The position numbers and the translations under genes are program-made. Positions 1 through 6,763 of a stretch of 11,414 nt of DNA are shown here, in pieces; the first letter of the stretch is position 1, and each line of letters opens with the position of its first letter. The notes below the pieces were generated by a model, which was given only the letters and a program-made list of their open reading frames with translations, had not been told where the DNA came from and made no database searches. This DNA comes from Chlorobiales bacterium (lineage in GTDB: Bacteria; Bacteroidota; Chlorobiia; Chlorobiales; Chlorobiaceae), in assembly GCA_022360275.1 (NCBI GenBank), contig JAKSDC010000107.1, positions 1-11,414 of the forward strand, written 5' to 3'.

Positions 1-64
1 CATACATCGCGCCGGAATGGAAAAGCACTCCCCGCAAAACGCACAACACGAAATCACCATTCCC

Positions 65-691
65 TTACAGGTTTATTCCGGAAAAAGACATATACGCCAT
101 GGAAATCAGACCGGTCAACAGCATTGCGATCCCCAATCCCCGCAATCCTTTTGGAATATTGGAATATTTCAGTTTGTACCGCATGGTTGCAAGGGTGACT
201 ATCGCAAGGAAAAAGCCGATTCCTGCGCTCGTACCGAAAACGGCGGCCTCCATGAGATCATAGTCGCGTTCGACCATGAAGAGCGATGAGCCGAGGATAG
301 CGCAGTTTACCGCTATCAGCGGCAGAAAAATTCCGAGTGACTGGTAAAGCGTGGGGCTGACCCGGTCAAGGGTCATTTCAACAAGCTGCACCATGGCGGC
401 AATGGTTGCGATAAAAACGATAAATGTCAGAAAACTCAGATCTACCTGTTCCATTCCGGCGATTCCGGTCCACTCCAAAGCTCCTTTTTTCAGCAGGTAA
501 TGGCTGATCATCCAGTTTGCCGGAACAGTGATGCCATTGACAAACACAACGGCAAGACCAAGCCCGATAGAGGTCTCGACTTTTTTGGATATGGCAAGAA
601 ACGAGCACATCCCGAGAAAGTAGGCAAGCAGGATGTTCTTGATGAAGATCGTTTCAACCGCAAGACTTAGATAGTACGATAAGGTTTCCAT
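65..691 (-). CDS. nqrE: Na+-translocating NADH:quinone oxidoreductase subunit E
   Basis: This is an integral inner-membrane subunit of the sodium-pumping NADH:quinone oxidoreductase. It is 208 residues long, normal for the family, and almost entirely hydrophobic, with about six membrane segments. NqrD and NqrE are homologous inverted-topology subunits that hold an intramembrane iron-sulfur centre through conserved cysteines. Here the candidates are Cys29 (LGMCSFLA) and Cys130 (AVNCAILG), the expected one per half of the protein. The ATG follows the nqrD stop codon with no gap and has a strong ribosome-binding site inside the end of nqrD. Translation is therefore probably coupled. The assignment rests on family motifs, size and the ordered A-B-C-D-E neighbourhood. 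The related Rnf complex has a similar subunit (RnfA), but the upstream nqrA/nqrB/nqrC genes favour Nqr. Confidence 0.95.
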   Translation of the reverse strand: METLSYYLSLAVETIFIKNILLAYFLGMCSFLAISKKVETSIGLGLAVVFVNGITVPANWMISHYLLKKGALEWTGIAGMEQVDLSFLTFIVFIATIAAMVQLVEMTLDRVSPTLYQSLGIFLPLIAVNCAILGSSLFMVERDYDLMEAAVFGTSAGIGFFLAIVTLATMRYKLKYSNIPKGLRGLGIAMLLTGLISMAYMSFSGINL

Positions 692-1321
692 CTACTCCTC
701 CGTATAACCGTTTACCGCTCTCTGCAGCCAGATAAGCAGGCCAAGAATGATAAAAGCTCCCGGTGCAAGCAGCATCAGACCGTTGTTGACATACCATCCC
801 CCGTTCTCGGCATAAAGAACGTCCGGCACTACCTGAAAACCGAGCAGCGACCCACTGCCGAAAAGCTCTCTTGCCGCCGATACAAGCAGAAGAATCAAAC
901 CATACCCCATGGCGTTCCCGAAACCGTCGAGAGCCGACTCCCACGTACTGTTTTTCAGAGCAAACGCCTCGGCTCTGCCGAGAACAATACAGTTCGTGAT
1001 AATCAGACCGACAAAAATGCTCAACTGCTTGCTGATATCATACAGATAGGCCTTGAGGAGTTGATCGATCACAATCACGAGTGTAGCAATTATCGTCAGC
1101 ATAACAATAATCCTTACCCTTGAAGGGATAAGATCCCGCAGTGCAGAAACAATGACATTCGAGCCTACCAGCACAAAAATGAGCGCACCGGACATTACCA
1201 GTGCCGTGTCCATTTTAACCGTAACTGCAAGTGCCGAACATATCCCGAGCACCTGCGTGGTAATGGGGTTGCTCCGGCTCAACGGTCCGGCAAATGTATC
1301 GAATGTTTTCTTCATCGCCAT
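692..1321 (-). CDS. nqrD: Na+-translocating NADH:quinone oxidoreductase subunit D
   Basis: This multi-spanning membrane subunit (209 residues) pairs with NqrE around the intramembrane iron-sulfur centre. The family's near-N-terminal motif is present (SRSNPITTQVLGICSALAV, about residues 15-33). The two expected cysteines are Cys28 in LGICSAL and Cys111 in ITNCIVLGRAEAFA. Two in-frame ATGs are possible: 1321, which overlaps the nqrC stop by 10 bases, and 1315 (third codon), which gives a classic ATGA overlap. I kept 1321 because a purine-rich AAGAAG sits at a usable distance upstream of it. Either start changes the protein by only two residues. The overlap with nqrC and the zero-base junction with nqrE show a tight operon. 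RnfE is the closest alternative family, disfavoured by context. Confidence 0.95.
   Translation of the reverse strand: MAMKKTFDTFAGPLSRSNPITTQVLGICSALAVTVKMDTALVMSGALIFVLVGSNVIVSALRDLIPSRVRIIVMLTIIATLVIVIDQLLKAYLYDISKQLSIFVGLIITNCIVLGRAEAFALKNSTWESALDGFGNAMGYGLILLLVSAARELFGSGSLLGFQVVPDVLYAENGGWYVNNGLMLLAPGAFIILGLLIWLQRAVNGYTEE
695..701 (-). promoter_or_regulatory. Ribosome-binding site of nqrE inside the end of nqrD
   Basis: GGAGGAG lies in the last nqrD codons, three bases (the nqrD stop TAG) before the nqrE ATG. Ribosomes ending nqrD would be placed directly over the nqrE start, which fixes that start and suggests coupled synthesis of the two partner subunits. Confidence 0.8.
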
Positions 1322-1965
1322 GATGTCTTCTTGTCGCCATCGCTTAACATCGGAAGATAATCCGTCAGGTCATCGCGTAAAAAACGATTGATGGCTCCCG
1401 TCGTCAGTGAAGCACCGCTCAGACCGTCAACTGCATACTCGCTTGGCTCCTGCAGTTTGCTTTTTGCAATTGTCACGGATACCAGTTCACCGTCCTTAAA
1501 GATTTTCTTGCCGACAAACCGTCTGGCAAAAAAATCTTTCTCGATCTCACCGCCGAGACCCGGCGTTTCTGCATGATCATAAAACGATATTCCTTTTATG
1601 GTACTCCTGTCCGGCTCAAGCGCGATAAACCCGTTTATCGTCGACCAGACACCTTTGCCCGATACCGGCAGCACATAACCTTCCGGCCGCTCCGGCAAAC
1701 CATAGATGTAATACTCCCGCTCTGTTCCGTCGCTGCCAAGAACGGCCTGTTTGGTAAATTTCGAAGTGTAGAGCTCCTCGACCTCACTATCGCTCATGCC
1801 CGGTTTCAATACTCCGACAGTTTTGAGGACATTCTTCCTGGTATCCAGTACCTTGTTGAACTCCTGCCGCCCCTGTAGGTTCACTTTTAGTATCGAGAGC
1901 AGCAGCGCGGAAATAATCGCCATCGTCGTCACGAAAAAATATGTGTAGCTGTTACTGGTTTTCAT
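1312..1965 (-). CDS. nqrC: Na+-translocating NADH:quinone oxidoreductase subunit C (covalent FMN)
   Basis: NqrC is anchored by one N-terminal helix (about residues 9-28) and carries a soluble FMN-binding domain outside the cytoplasm. The family signature HAETPGLGGEI is at about 131-141. The flavinylation motif is at 180-186 and reads DGLSGAS. In the usual motif, D-x-x-(S/T)-G-A-T, the last residue is the threonine to which ApbE attaches FMN. Here the codon is TCA, so the acceptor position is Ser186. I start the gene at the ATG at 1965 (MKTSNSYTYFF, 217 residues), which overlaps the nqrB end by 14 bases and places the helix where the family has it. An in-frame ATG at 2004 would add 13 polar residues inside nqrB and is less likely. 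The gene overlaps nqrD downstream by 10 bases. Confidence 0.95.
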   Translation of the reverse strand: MKTSNSYTYFFVTTMAIISALLLSILKVNLQGRQEFNKVLDTRKNVLKTVGVLKPGMSDSEVEELYTSKFTKQAVLGSDGTEREYYIYGLPERPEGYVLPVSGKGVWSTINGFIALEPDRSTIKGISFYDHAETPGLGGEIEKDFFARRFVGKKIFKDGELVSVTIAKSKLQEPSEYAVDGLSGASLTTGAINRFLRDDLTDYLPMLSDGDKKTSWR

Positions 1966-3106
1966 ACGCTCTCTTTCTTCTTGCAATGTTTTGCCGCAGC
2001 ACAAAGTAGTCGATCATCGGTGCAAACGCGTTCCCCAGTAGAATAGAAAGCATGACACCTTCAACAAATGCCTGGTTCAGTACACGGATCATCACGCAAA
2101 GCACTCCGATCAGCATACCGTAAATCCATCGGCCCCTATCTGTCTGGGCTGCGCTGACCGGGTCGGTCGCCATAAAGACAATACCGAAAGCAAAGCCTCC
2201 CATGACGATATGATAGATCGGTGGGAGAGAAAGCATGGTGTTTTCCGAGGCAGGAGCAAGCATGTTTGCCAAGAGCGATGCGGCAACCAGACCGGCAATA
2301 CTGCCTGCTATGATACGCCAGTTTGCGATTCTGGTGGCAATGAGAATAATGGCACCAACAAGAACTGCCAGTTTTGAGGTGCCTCCGACCGAGCCGGGGA
2401 TAAGGCCGAGAAACATCTGCTTCAGAGAGTAGCCTGCCTCCGACACCAGCGATACGGCATTTTCACTCTGAACCGATGCTGCTACGGCAAGTGGCGTTGC
2501 TGCCGTAAGATCGTCGGCAAGGGACCAGACAGGATCGCCGGTCATCTCTCCCGGATAGGCAAAGAAGATAAAAGCCCGGGCAACAAGCGCGGGATTGAAC
2601 ACATTGTACCCGGTGCCGCCCGTAACCTCCTTGCCGATAACCACACCGAACGAAATGCCTGCCGCGACCATCCAGAGCGGAATATCAGGGGGCAGGGTCA
2701 TCGGCAGCAGCAGACCGGTGACAAGAAATCCTTCGCTGATCTCATGGCGGCGGACAACCGCGAAAAGCAGCTCCCATAAACCGCCGACGATGTAGGAAAC
2801 AAGGATGAGCGGCAGTACCGCAACCCCTCCCGTCAGCATATTCTGCAGAAAGCCCGCATCGGGATCAATCTGGTAACCGGTATTGTAGATACCAAAGATC
2901 AGGGCCGGCAGCAAAGCAATAATCACCGTAGACATCGAGCGCTTGATATCAACCGCATCCCTGATGTGCGGCGCAACGGCGGTAGTCGTACCGGGAACGT
3001 AGAACACGGTATCTACCATCTCATACAAGGGAAACAGCCTTTCCCACCTTCCCCCCTTGCTGAAACGCGGCTCTATTCGATCGAGAAATTTTCTAATACT
3101 GCGCAT
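1952..3106 (-). CDS. nqrB: Na+-translocating NADH:quinone oxidoreductase subunit B (covalent FMN)
   Basis: NqrB is the large membrane subunit (384 residues, about ten hydrophobic segments) that carries covalent FMN and contributes to the quinone site and Na+ path. The N-terminus (KFLDRIEP, then LYEMVDTVFYVPG at about 27-39) matches the family, which supports this ATG. KEVTGGTGYNVFNPALVARAF lies at about 159-179 and is strongly conserved. The flavin-transfer motif is at 198-204, reading DDLTAAT, with Thr204 as FMN acceptor. It has alanine where glycine usually precedes the A-T pair. The start has no recognisable ribosome-binding site and lies in a small hairpin. A 20-codon ORF reading through it may deliver ribosomes. 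The gap to nqrA is 39 bases. RnfD is the homologous alternative; size and neighbours favour NqrB. Confidence 0.95.
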   Translation of the reverse strand: MRSIRKFLDRIEPRFSKGGRWERLFPLYEMVDTVFYVPGTTTAVAPHIRDAVDIKRSMSTVIIALLPALIFGIYNTGYQIDPDAGFLQNMLTGGVAVLPLILVSYIVGGLWELLFAVVRRHEISEGFLVTGLLLPMTLPPDIPLWMVAAGISFGVVIGKEVTGGTGYNVFNPALVARAFIFFAYPGEMTGDPVWSLADDLTAATPLAVAASVQSENAVSLVSEAGYSLKQMFLGLIPGSVGGTSKLAVLVGAIILIATRIANWRIIAGSIAGLVAASLLANMLAPASENTMLSLPPIYHIVMGGFAFGIVFMATDPVSAAQTDRGRWIYGMLIGVLCVMIRVLNQAFVEGVMLSILLGNAFAPMIDYFVLRQNIARRKRAYENQ

Positions 3107-3135
3107 AAAAATGCGTTAAGCGATTGTGGATGCAT
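3073..3135 (-). CDS. Possible 20-aa ORF overlapping the nqrB start
   Basis: This short frame (MHPQSLNAFLCAVLENFSIE) begins 10 bases after the nqrA stop, behind a purine-rich GAAGAAG, and ends 31 bases inside nqrB. It has no family resemblance I know. Its possible role is translational coupling, since nqrB has no Shine-Dalgarno of its own. It may equally be chance. Confidence 0.2.
   Translation of the reverse strand: MHPQSLNAFLCAVLENFSIE
3095..3108 (-). promoter_or_regulatory. Small hairpin over the nqrB start codon
   Basis: CGCAT-TTTT-ATGCG is a perfect 5-bp inverted repeat with a four-base loop, and the nqrB ATG forms part of its 3' arm. No Shine-Dalgarno sequence is visible upstream. A hairpin here could reduce independent initiation and make nqrB depend on ribosomes coming from nqrA or the 20-codon ORF. 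The structure is short, so its stability is uncertain. Confidence 0.3.
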
Positions 3136-3145
3136 ATCTTCTTCG

Positions 3146-4501
3146 CTAACCGTTTTTCTCCACATACTCCAGTCCCTCGCGAATGATCTCGGCAATCTCC
3201 ATTTTCGATGCATCGACAAACGAACAGAGGGCAAAATCTTCCGGATCACACTCATAGATCCCCAGCTTTTCCATCTCGTCGATATCTTTGGCAAGAATCA
3301 TTTTGACCAGAAAGGTCGGCAGAATATCCATGGGCAAAACCGACTCGATATTGCCGAAGGGAATTATTACCCTCGGACTGCCGTGCATACGGGTATCAAG
3401 CCGTGCCTCACGCTTCTTCACCAGGCGGGACAAAAACAGATTGGTCACGGAATATTTATGCAGACCCGGCAGGAGCCATCCGATGAAATCACGACGAGTG
3501 TTTTCAGGTATAACCGAGACCGTTTCGTGGTAAAATCCAAGCGGGTCTTCGGGTACACTTTTCAAACCGGTCAGCACATCTCCGGCAATCAAACGGCTGT
3601 TTCGCTCGACAGGGTTCCCCCACAGGACGTCTTTCAGCATCATACCATGCCGCATCTTCACATAGAGACGTTTTTCCACCGATTCACCGCCAACGGTCAC
3701 GATTTTCTCGACCGGCAGCCTCCCCTTGAGAAACAACCGGCCTATCCGCAAGACATCTTGAAGGGAAACATACCAGACAATGTCGTCACGGCCCCTGATC
3801 GGAGCGATATGATGAATATGGATGCCCACATTGCCTGCCGGATGGGGACCGCTGAAACGGTGCTGCACGACATCTTTCGCTCCGACAAGAACTGCACTCG
3901 AACTGTTTTTTCCCGTAACAAGATGAACCGGACTTCCGGCAAGTCTTTTCAGAATCGACAGGCCCATCTGAAATCCCGTAGAATCATGGTCAAGCACAAA
4001 ATCCGTATCGAGAGCAAACGGTGCGGTAGTCATGGCCGGGACAAACACTGCCTTCGGCAACTTATCAGGATCTGCCACGGACGAGAAAGGGCGCTGCCTG
4101 ATAACCGGCCACAAACCGGAACGCAGCAACTGTTTTTTTATCTTTTCAGCGGAAAGCGACGCAACTGACTGTTCGTTGAAACTCCCGAACTCTTCAAAAG
4201 ACTCGGCCTTGTCGAGATCAATGACGATCTCCTTGACAACACGGCGCTCCCCTATAACAATGCTTACGATACGCCCCGCGCCCGGTGAGGTCACGAACAT
4301 ATCGGGAAAGGCTTTGCTGTAAAACACCGGCGACCCTGTCTTGACATGATCGCCCTCCTTTACGATCAGCTTCGGCTTGATTCCCCGGAAATCCGCAGGT
4401 CTGATTTTCAGACGGGCCGGTTGTCCTGTATTGACGAGCCGTTTTTCCGGCTGCCCTGCAAGTACAATATCGTGACCTTTCTTCAGTCGGATTTCCTTCA
4501 T
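3146..4501 (-). CDS. nqrA: Na+-translocating NADH:quinone oxidoreductase subunit A
   Basis: NqrA is the cytoplasmic-side, non-membrane subunit of the Na+-pumping NADH dehydrogenase and is linked to quinone binding. At 451 residues it is the normal length. The start MKEIRLKKGHDIVLAG and the glycine-rich, lipoyl-like stretch SPGAGRIVSIVIGERRVVKE (72-91) are typical. The family hallmark SGPHPAGNVGIHIHHI is at 217-232, followed by WGNPVERNSRLIAGDVLTG at about 294-312. No hydrophobic segment long enough to span a membrane is seen. The ATG lies three bases after the stop of the SOUL lipoprotein gene, with TGAGGG just before it, so the two genes are very probably co-transcribed. nqrB follows 39 bases downstream. 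The corresponding Rnf subunit (RnfC) would carry Cys-rich Fe-S motifs, which are absent here, confirming Nqr. Confidence 0.96.
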   Translation of the reverse strand: MKEIRLKKGHDIVLAGQPEKRLVNTGQPARLKIRPADFRGIKPKLIVKEGDHVKTGSPVFYSKAFPDMFVTSPGAGRIVSIVIGERRVVKEIVIDLDKAESFEEFGSFNEQSVASLSAEKIKKQLLRSGLWPVIRQRPFSSVADPDKLPKAVFVPAMTTAPFALDTDFVLDHDSTGFQMGLSILKRLAGSPVHLVTGKNSSSAVLVGAKDVVQHRFSGPHPAGNVGIHIHHIAPIRGRDDIVWYVSLQDVLRIGRLFLKGRLPVEKIVTVGGESVEKRLYVKMRHGMMLKDVLWGNPVERNSRLIAGDVLTGLKSVPEDPLGFYHETVSVIPENTRRDFIGWLLPGLHKYSVTNLFLSRLVKKREARLDTRMHGSPRVIIPFGNIESVLPMDILPTFLVKMILAKDIDEMEKLGIYECDPEDFALCSFVDASKMEIAEIIREGLEYVEKNG

Positions 4502-4504
4502 CCC

Positions 4505-5122
4505 TCACTTTACCTCTATATGCACCTCGTTTCGCCGGAGAAAAGGCAGCGTCCAGGGCGGGTCGAAAGTTGCCGCCCTCGGCCCTGACACAGGGCGGTA
4601 CCCCTCTCTTACGATCCACTCATTCAGTTTTTCAGAATATTTCCTGATATTTTTTTCAGAATGCAGACCGGAATAACGGATAACTGCAACTGTGTCTGCC
4701 GGAATTTCTTTCAGCACGATATCCTTGTCGAGAGGCTTGGGAATTGTCTCCATGGTATACTTCCGGGGCATGACAAATGCCGTCACCCACTTTTCTCCCG
4801 ATTTTTTCTGAAGTACCGGGGCGGTCATGACAACCTCTTCACTTTCCTGCTCCTGTAGTACCGGTGTTGTCATGTCGATACTCGACTCGGCCTTGTTACC
4901 GCCGAAAATAAAGCCCGCCAGCCTGCTGAATGCCTTGCCGCTCGCTGACCGGTAATCTCCCTCAATCGTTGTTTCAGCAATAATCATGGGCTCGTAACGC
5001 CTGATCTCAAACTCCCCTTCGCTTTTCAACACAGCATATTGTGCTTCTTCCGCCGTCCGTTTGCCCAGGACCGAGCACCCGGCCAGCAAAAAGCTTGACA
5101 ACAGCAGCAACACAACGTTCAT
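4505..5122 (-). CDS. SOUL heme-binding family lipoprotein
   Basis: This 205-residue protein has a lipoprotein signal: a hydrophobic stretch (VLLLLSSFLLAGC) with the lipobox ending in Cys16. The mature protein is therefore predicted to be lipid-anchored outside the cytoplasm. The rest is a SOUL-family domain. It has EFEIRRYEPMIIAET (37-51), two copies of the M-T-x-P-V-L motif (84-89 and 99-104) and the C-terminal FDPPWTLPFLRRNEV (186-200). The family is associated with heme or tetrapyrrole binding, but no specific heme ligand can be assigned from sequence alone, and the bacterial role is not settled. A strong AGGAGGAGGG sits six bases upstream of the ATG. The stop is three bases before nqrA, so it is probably the first gene of the nqr operon. 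A TTGACT box on the minus strand at 5192-5187 could be a -35 element, but no good -10 follows. Confidence 0.9.
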   Translation of the reverse strand: MNVVLLLLSSFLLAGCSVLGKRTAEEAQYAVLKSEGEFEIRRYEPMIIAETTIEGDYRSASGKAFSRLAGFIFGGNKAESSIDMTTPVLQEQESEEVVMTAPVLQKKSGEKWVTAFVMPRKYTMETIPKPLDKDIVLKEIPADTVAVIRYSGLHSEKNIRKYSEKLNEWIVREGYRPVSGPRAATFDPPWTLPFLRRNEVHIEVK

Positions 5123-5127
5123 TTCAA

Positions 5128-5137
5128 CCCTCCTCCT
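5128..5137 (-). promoter_or_regulatory. Strong ribosome-binding site of the SOUL gene
   Basis: AGGAGGAGGG ends five bases before the ATG. It is one of the strongest ribosome-binding sites in the window and fixes the start so that the lipoprotein signal is complete. Confidence 0.75.
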
Positions 5138-5252
5138 GCATTGTTTTTCGCCCTAACCTGAATGATGGTTTCATTTTTCCATACATAGTCAACAACAGGA
5201 ATTGGAAAAAGGTTTGGCAAAAGAATCTGTATGCCAGTGCTCAAACAGGGTA

Positions 5253-5573
5253 TCATGCTCCGCGAGAACTTCGAAGGAGCTCGCTTGGCGGCTTTTTTCG
5301 AACAGCGGAAATGGCTCTGTTCCTTCTGCGATACTTTATCACGCCGACAATACCAGCGACCATGCCAACCGGGATACACGCGACACCAACCGCCCAGAAC
5401 CAGCCCTCATTTGAAAAATGCATGATAGAAACACCGGCAATCACCAAGGCAACACCTGAACGCAGGTACGCAAGCAGTGTTCGTTCATTTGCCAAAACGG
5501 TCCGGTCAATAGCCAGTTCGTCTCGCAGAATCAGTTTACTATCATCAAATTTAGTATAAGGCGAATCTGCCAT
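5253..5573 (-). CDS. DUF202 family small membrane protein
   Basis: This 106-residue protein matches the DUF202 (YidH-like) family. It has the motif LANERTLLAYLRSGVAL at 27-43, followed by two hydrophobic segments (about 39-53 and 58-79) and a basic tail (YRRRNRAI...). The full E. coli YidH type has three helices, so this is a compact version. It is an inner-membrane protein of unknown function; the same domain is found in vacuolar polyphosphate-polymerase (VTC) proteins of yeast, but that does not give a function here. A purine-rich AAGAGAGA precedes the ATG. About 130 bases separate it from the SOUL gene, so the nqr unit may have its own promoter. About 50 bases separate it from the HdeD-like gene, with no terminator visible. 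Confidence 0.85.
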   Translation of the reverse strand: MADSPYTKFDDSKLILRDELAIDRTVLANERTLLAYLRSGVALVIAGVSIMHFSNEGWFWAVGVACIPVGMVAGIVGVIKYRRRNRAISAVRKKPPSELLRSSRGA

Positions 5574-5626
5574 ATCGTCTCTCTTGCTTATGTAAACTAA
5601 TTATCCCCCAACTCTCCCTTCTCCAG

Positions 5627-6196
5627 CTATGCAGCAGCATCCGATCCATTTATCGAGCCACGGATGCTGAACGACTTGACAATAAGCCAAACGCCCCCGA
5701 TGATGCACAGTATCCCTATGGTGATCGGCAGAAACGCAGCGAACATGGCTACCATTGCAGGATGGACAAGCAGAAATACCGCAAAAAACACATTGATTAC
5801 TCCAAGAACGACCGCGCCGGCGCCGTCTCCTTTTATGCCCTGCAACAGGTTTATCGTCCCCATAACAAGACCGAAAACGACGAGGATCATCACAAGGGTG
5901 GTTGGAAGGAGAAAAGCGGTAAAAAGCGGATGGCTCAGCACAAAAATACCCGCCAGGATACCGATGATACCGTCCAGTAACAACCACCCCCAATGCAGTG
6001 ACGAGCGACCCACAAAAATGCTGACAAGAGAGAAAATACCGTGTATGAACCAATAGATACCTATAAACAGCACCAGTGATGAAAGTGTCGCACCCGGTAT
6101 GGCAACAAGCAACAGGCCGAACAGGCCCAGCACTATTCCGCGAAGCAGTACAAGCCACCAGACTTCAGACATTTTACCGGTTTCTGTAGCATCCAT
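5627..6196 (-). CDS. HdeD/DUF308 family membrane protein
   Basis: This 189-residue protein has six hydrophobic segments (roughly 12-32, 35-58, 68-85, 88-113, 125-144 and 147-170). It has the repeated HdeD-like pattern of GI.....G...L..P and a G-I-Y-W-hydrophobic-H-G signature around 46-53. E. coli HdeD is an inner-membrane protein connected with acid-stress resistance, but the family is broad and the role in this organism is unknown. The ATG has an excellent ribosome-binding site, GGAGG seven bases upstream (6204-6208). A GTG or later ATG start (codon 9) is less likely given that site. It lies 42 bases after the DinB-like gene on the same strand and may belong to the same transcript. Confidence 0.85.
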   Translation of the reverse strand: MDATETGKMSEVWWLVLLRGIVLGLFGLLLVAIPGATLSSLVLFIGIYWFIHGIFSLVSIFVGRSSLHWGWLLLDGIIGILAGIFVLSHPLFTAFLLPTTLVMILVVFGLVMGTINLLQGIKGDGAGAVVLGVINVFFAVFLLVHPAMVAMFAAFLPITIGILCIIGGVWLIVKSFSIRGSINGSDAAA

Positions 6197-6238
6197 AATG
6201 TTTCCTCCTTTAGAGATTGTTCAGGTTACAGGAAAAAC

Positions 6239-6763
6239 CTACATACCCCAAAGATTACCGGTGTGAACCGGCCTGCCCTGAAGTTTCAGATAATAGAACA
6301 GCTGCGCCTTGTGCACCTTCAGGTGATCGACCATCTGGAGAAGACGATGACCAAGCAGCACCTCGGCCGGATCCCAGGGAGCAGTTGTTTGTTTTGTGGC
6401 AAGCTCATTCTCACTGCATGCAGACAACAAAGAAAGCGCAAGCTGCTTGTCCTCCCCCAGAAGCTGTTTTGCTTCGGCAACGCTTCCGACAGTCGGCATT
6501 TTTTCAGCGGGCGGCAACATCTCTTCAGGAGGCAGACTGTTCACATCGACGCCCTCAGGCAGTCCCCAGTCACCGGTAACAAATCCACGCATACTCTCGC
6601 CGCACGCATTGGTGATGTGTTTGAGCAGTTGACCGGTTGTCATCCAGTTGCTTCCCGCAGCGGGCTTCCATTGCAACATCTCTTCATCGACCAGATTCAG
6701 CAACCCCGCCGCAGCGGCATAGGTAGATTCGATTTCTTTCGTTAACAGCTCTTTCCAGTTCAT
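6239..6763 (-). CDS. DinB-fold (DUF664-like) metal-binding protein
   Basis: This 174-residue protein has the four-helix DinB/YfiT-like pattern. The first helix carries WKELLTKEIESTYAAAAGLL. A histidine in GQLLKHI (His49) and the pair in VDHLKVHKAQL (His147 and His151) form the three-histidine set that usually binds a divalent metal in this superfamily. Many members are thiol-dependent transferases or hydrolases, for example with bacillithiol or mycothiol, but the substrate cannot be read from the sequence. The ATG overlaps the stop codon of the upstream toroid-like gene as ATGA, so translation is likely coupled. The name recalls the B. subtilis DinB fold and does not mean DNA polymerase IV. 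Confidence 0.85.
   Translation of the reverse strand: MNWKELLTKEIESTYAAAAGLLNLVDEEMLQWKPAAGSNWMTTGQLLKHITNACGESMRGFVTGDWGLPEGVDVNSLPPEEMLPPAEKMPTVGSVAEAKQLLGEDKQLALSLLSACSENELATKQTTAPWDPAEVLLGHRLLQMVDHLKVHKAQLFYYLKLQGRPVHTGNLWGM

Noticed and set aside
1..60. Cys-rich minus-strand frame after nqrE (MVISCCAFCGECF...)
   Set aside because: Only 20 codons are visible, the upstream AAGGGA gives a poor start context, and it does not resemble NqrF. It is left uncalled because the window ends.
2966..4168. 400-codon plus-strand open frame antisense to nqrA and the nqrB start
   Set aside because: It lies opposite well-supported nqr genes, its translation is rich in His, Arg and Gln without domain motifs, and no ribosome-binding site is evident. 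It is a by-product of nqrA codon composition.
5187..5192. TTGACT box on the minus strand upstream of the SOUL gene as a nqr operon promoter
   Set aside because: No acceptable -10 hexamer lies at 16-18 bases, so it is mentioned only as a possibility in the SOUL entry.
5041..5559. 172-codon plus-strand frame across the SOUL start and DUF202 gene
   Set aside because: It runs antisense through two recognised genes and the gap between them, and its translation resembles no protein family.
5601..6158. 185-codon minus-strand frame shifted within the HdeD-like gene
   Set aside because: The overlapping HdeD frame has six clear membrane segments and a strong ribosome-binding site; this frame is Cys- and Arg-rich with no motifs.
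6263..6745. 160-codon plus-strand frame opposite the DinB-like gene
   Set aside because: It is antisense to a gene with the full three-histidine DinB pattern and shows no domain of its own.
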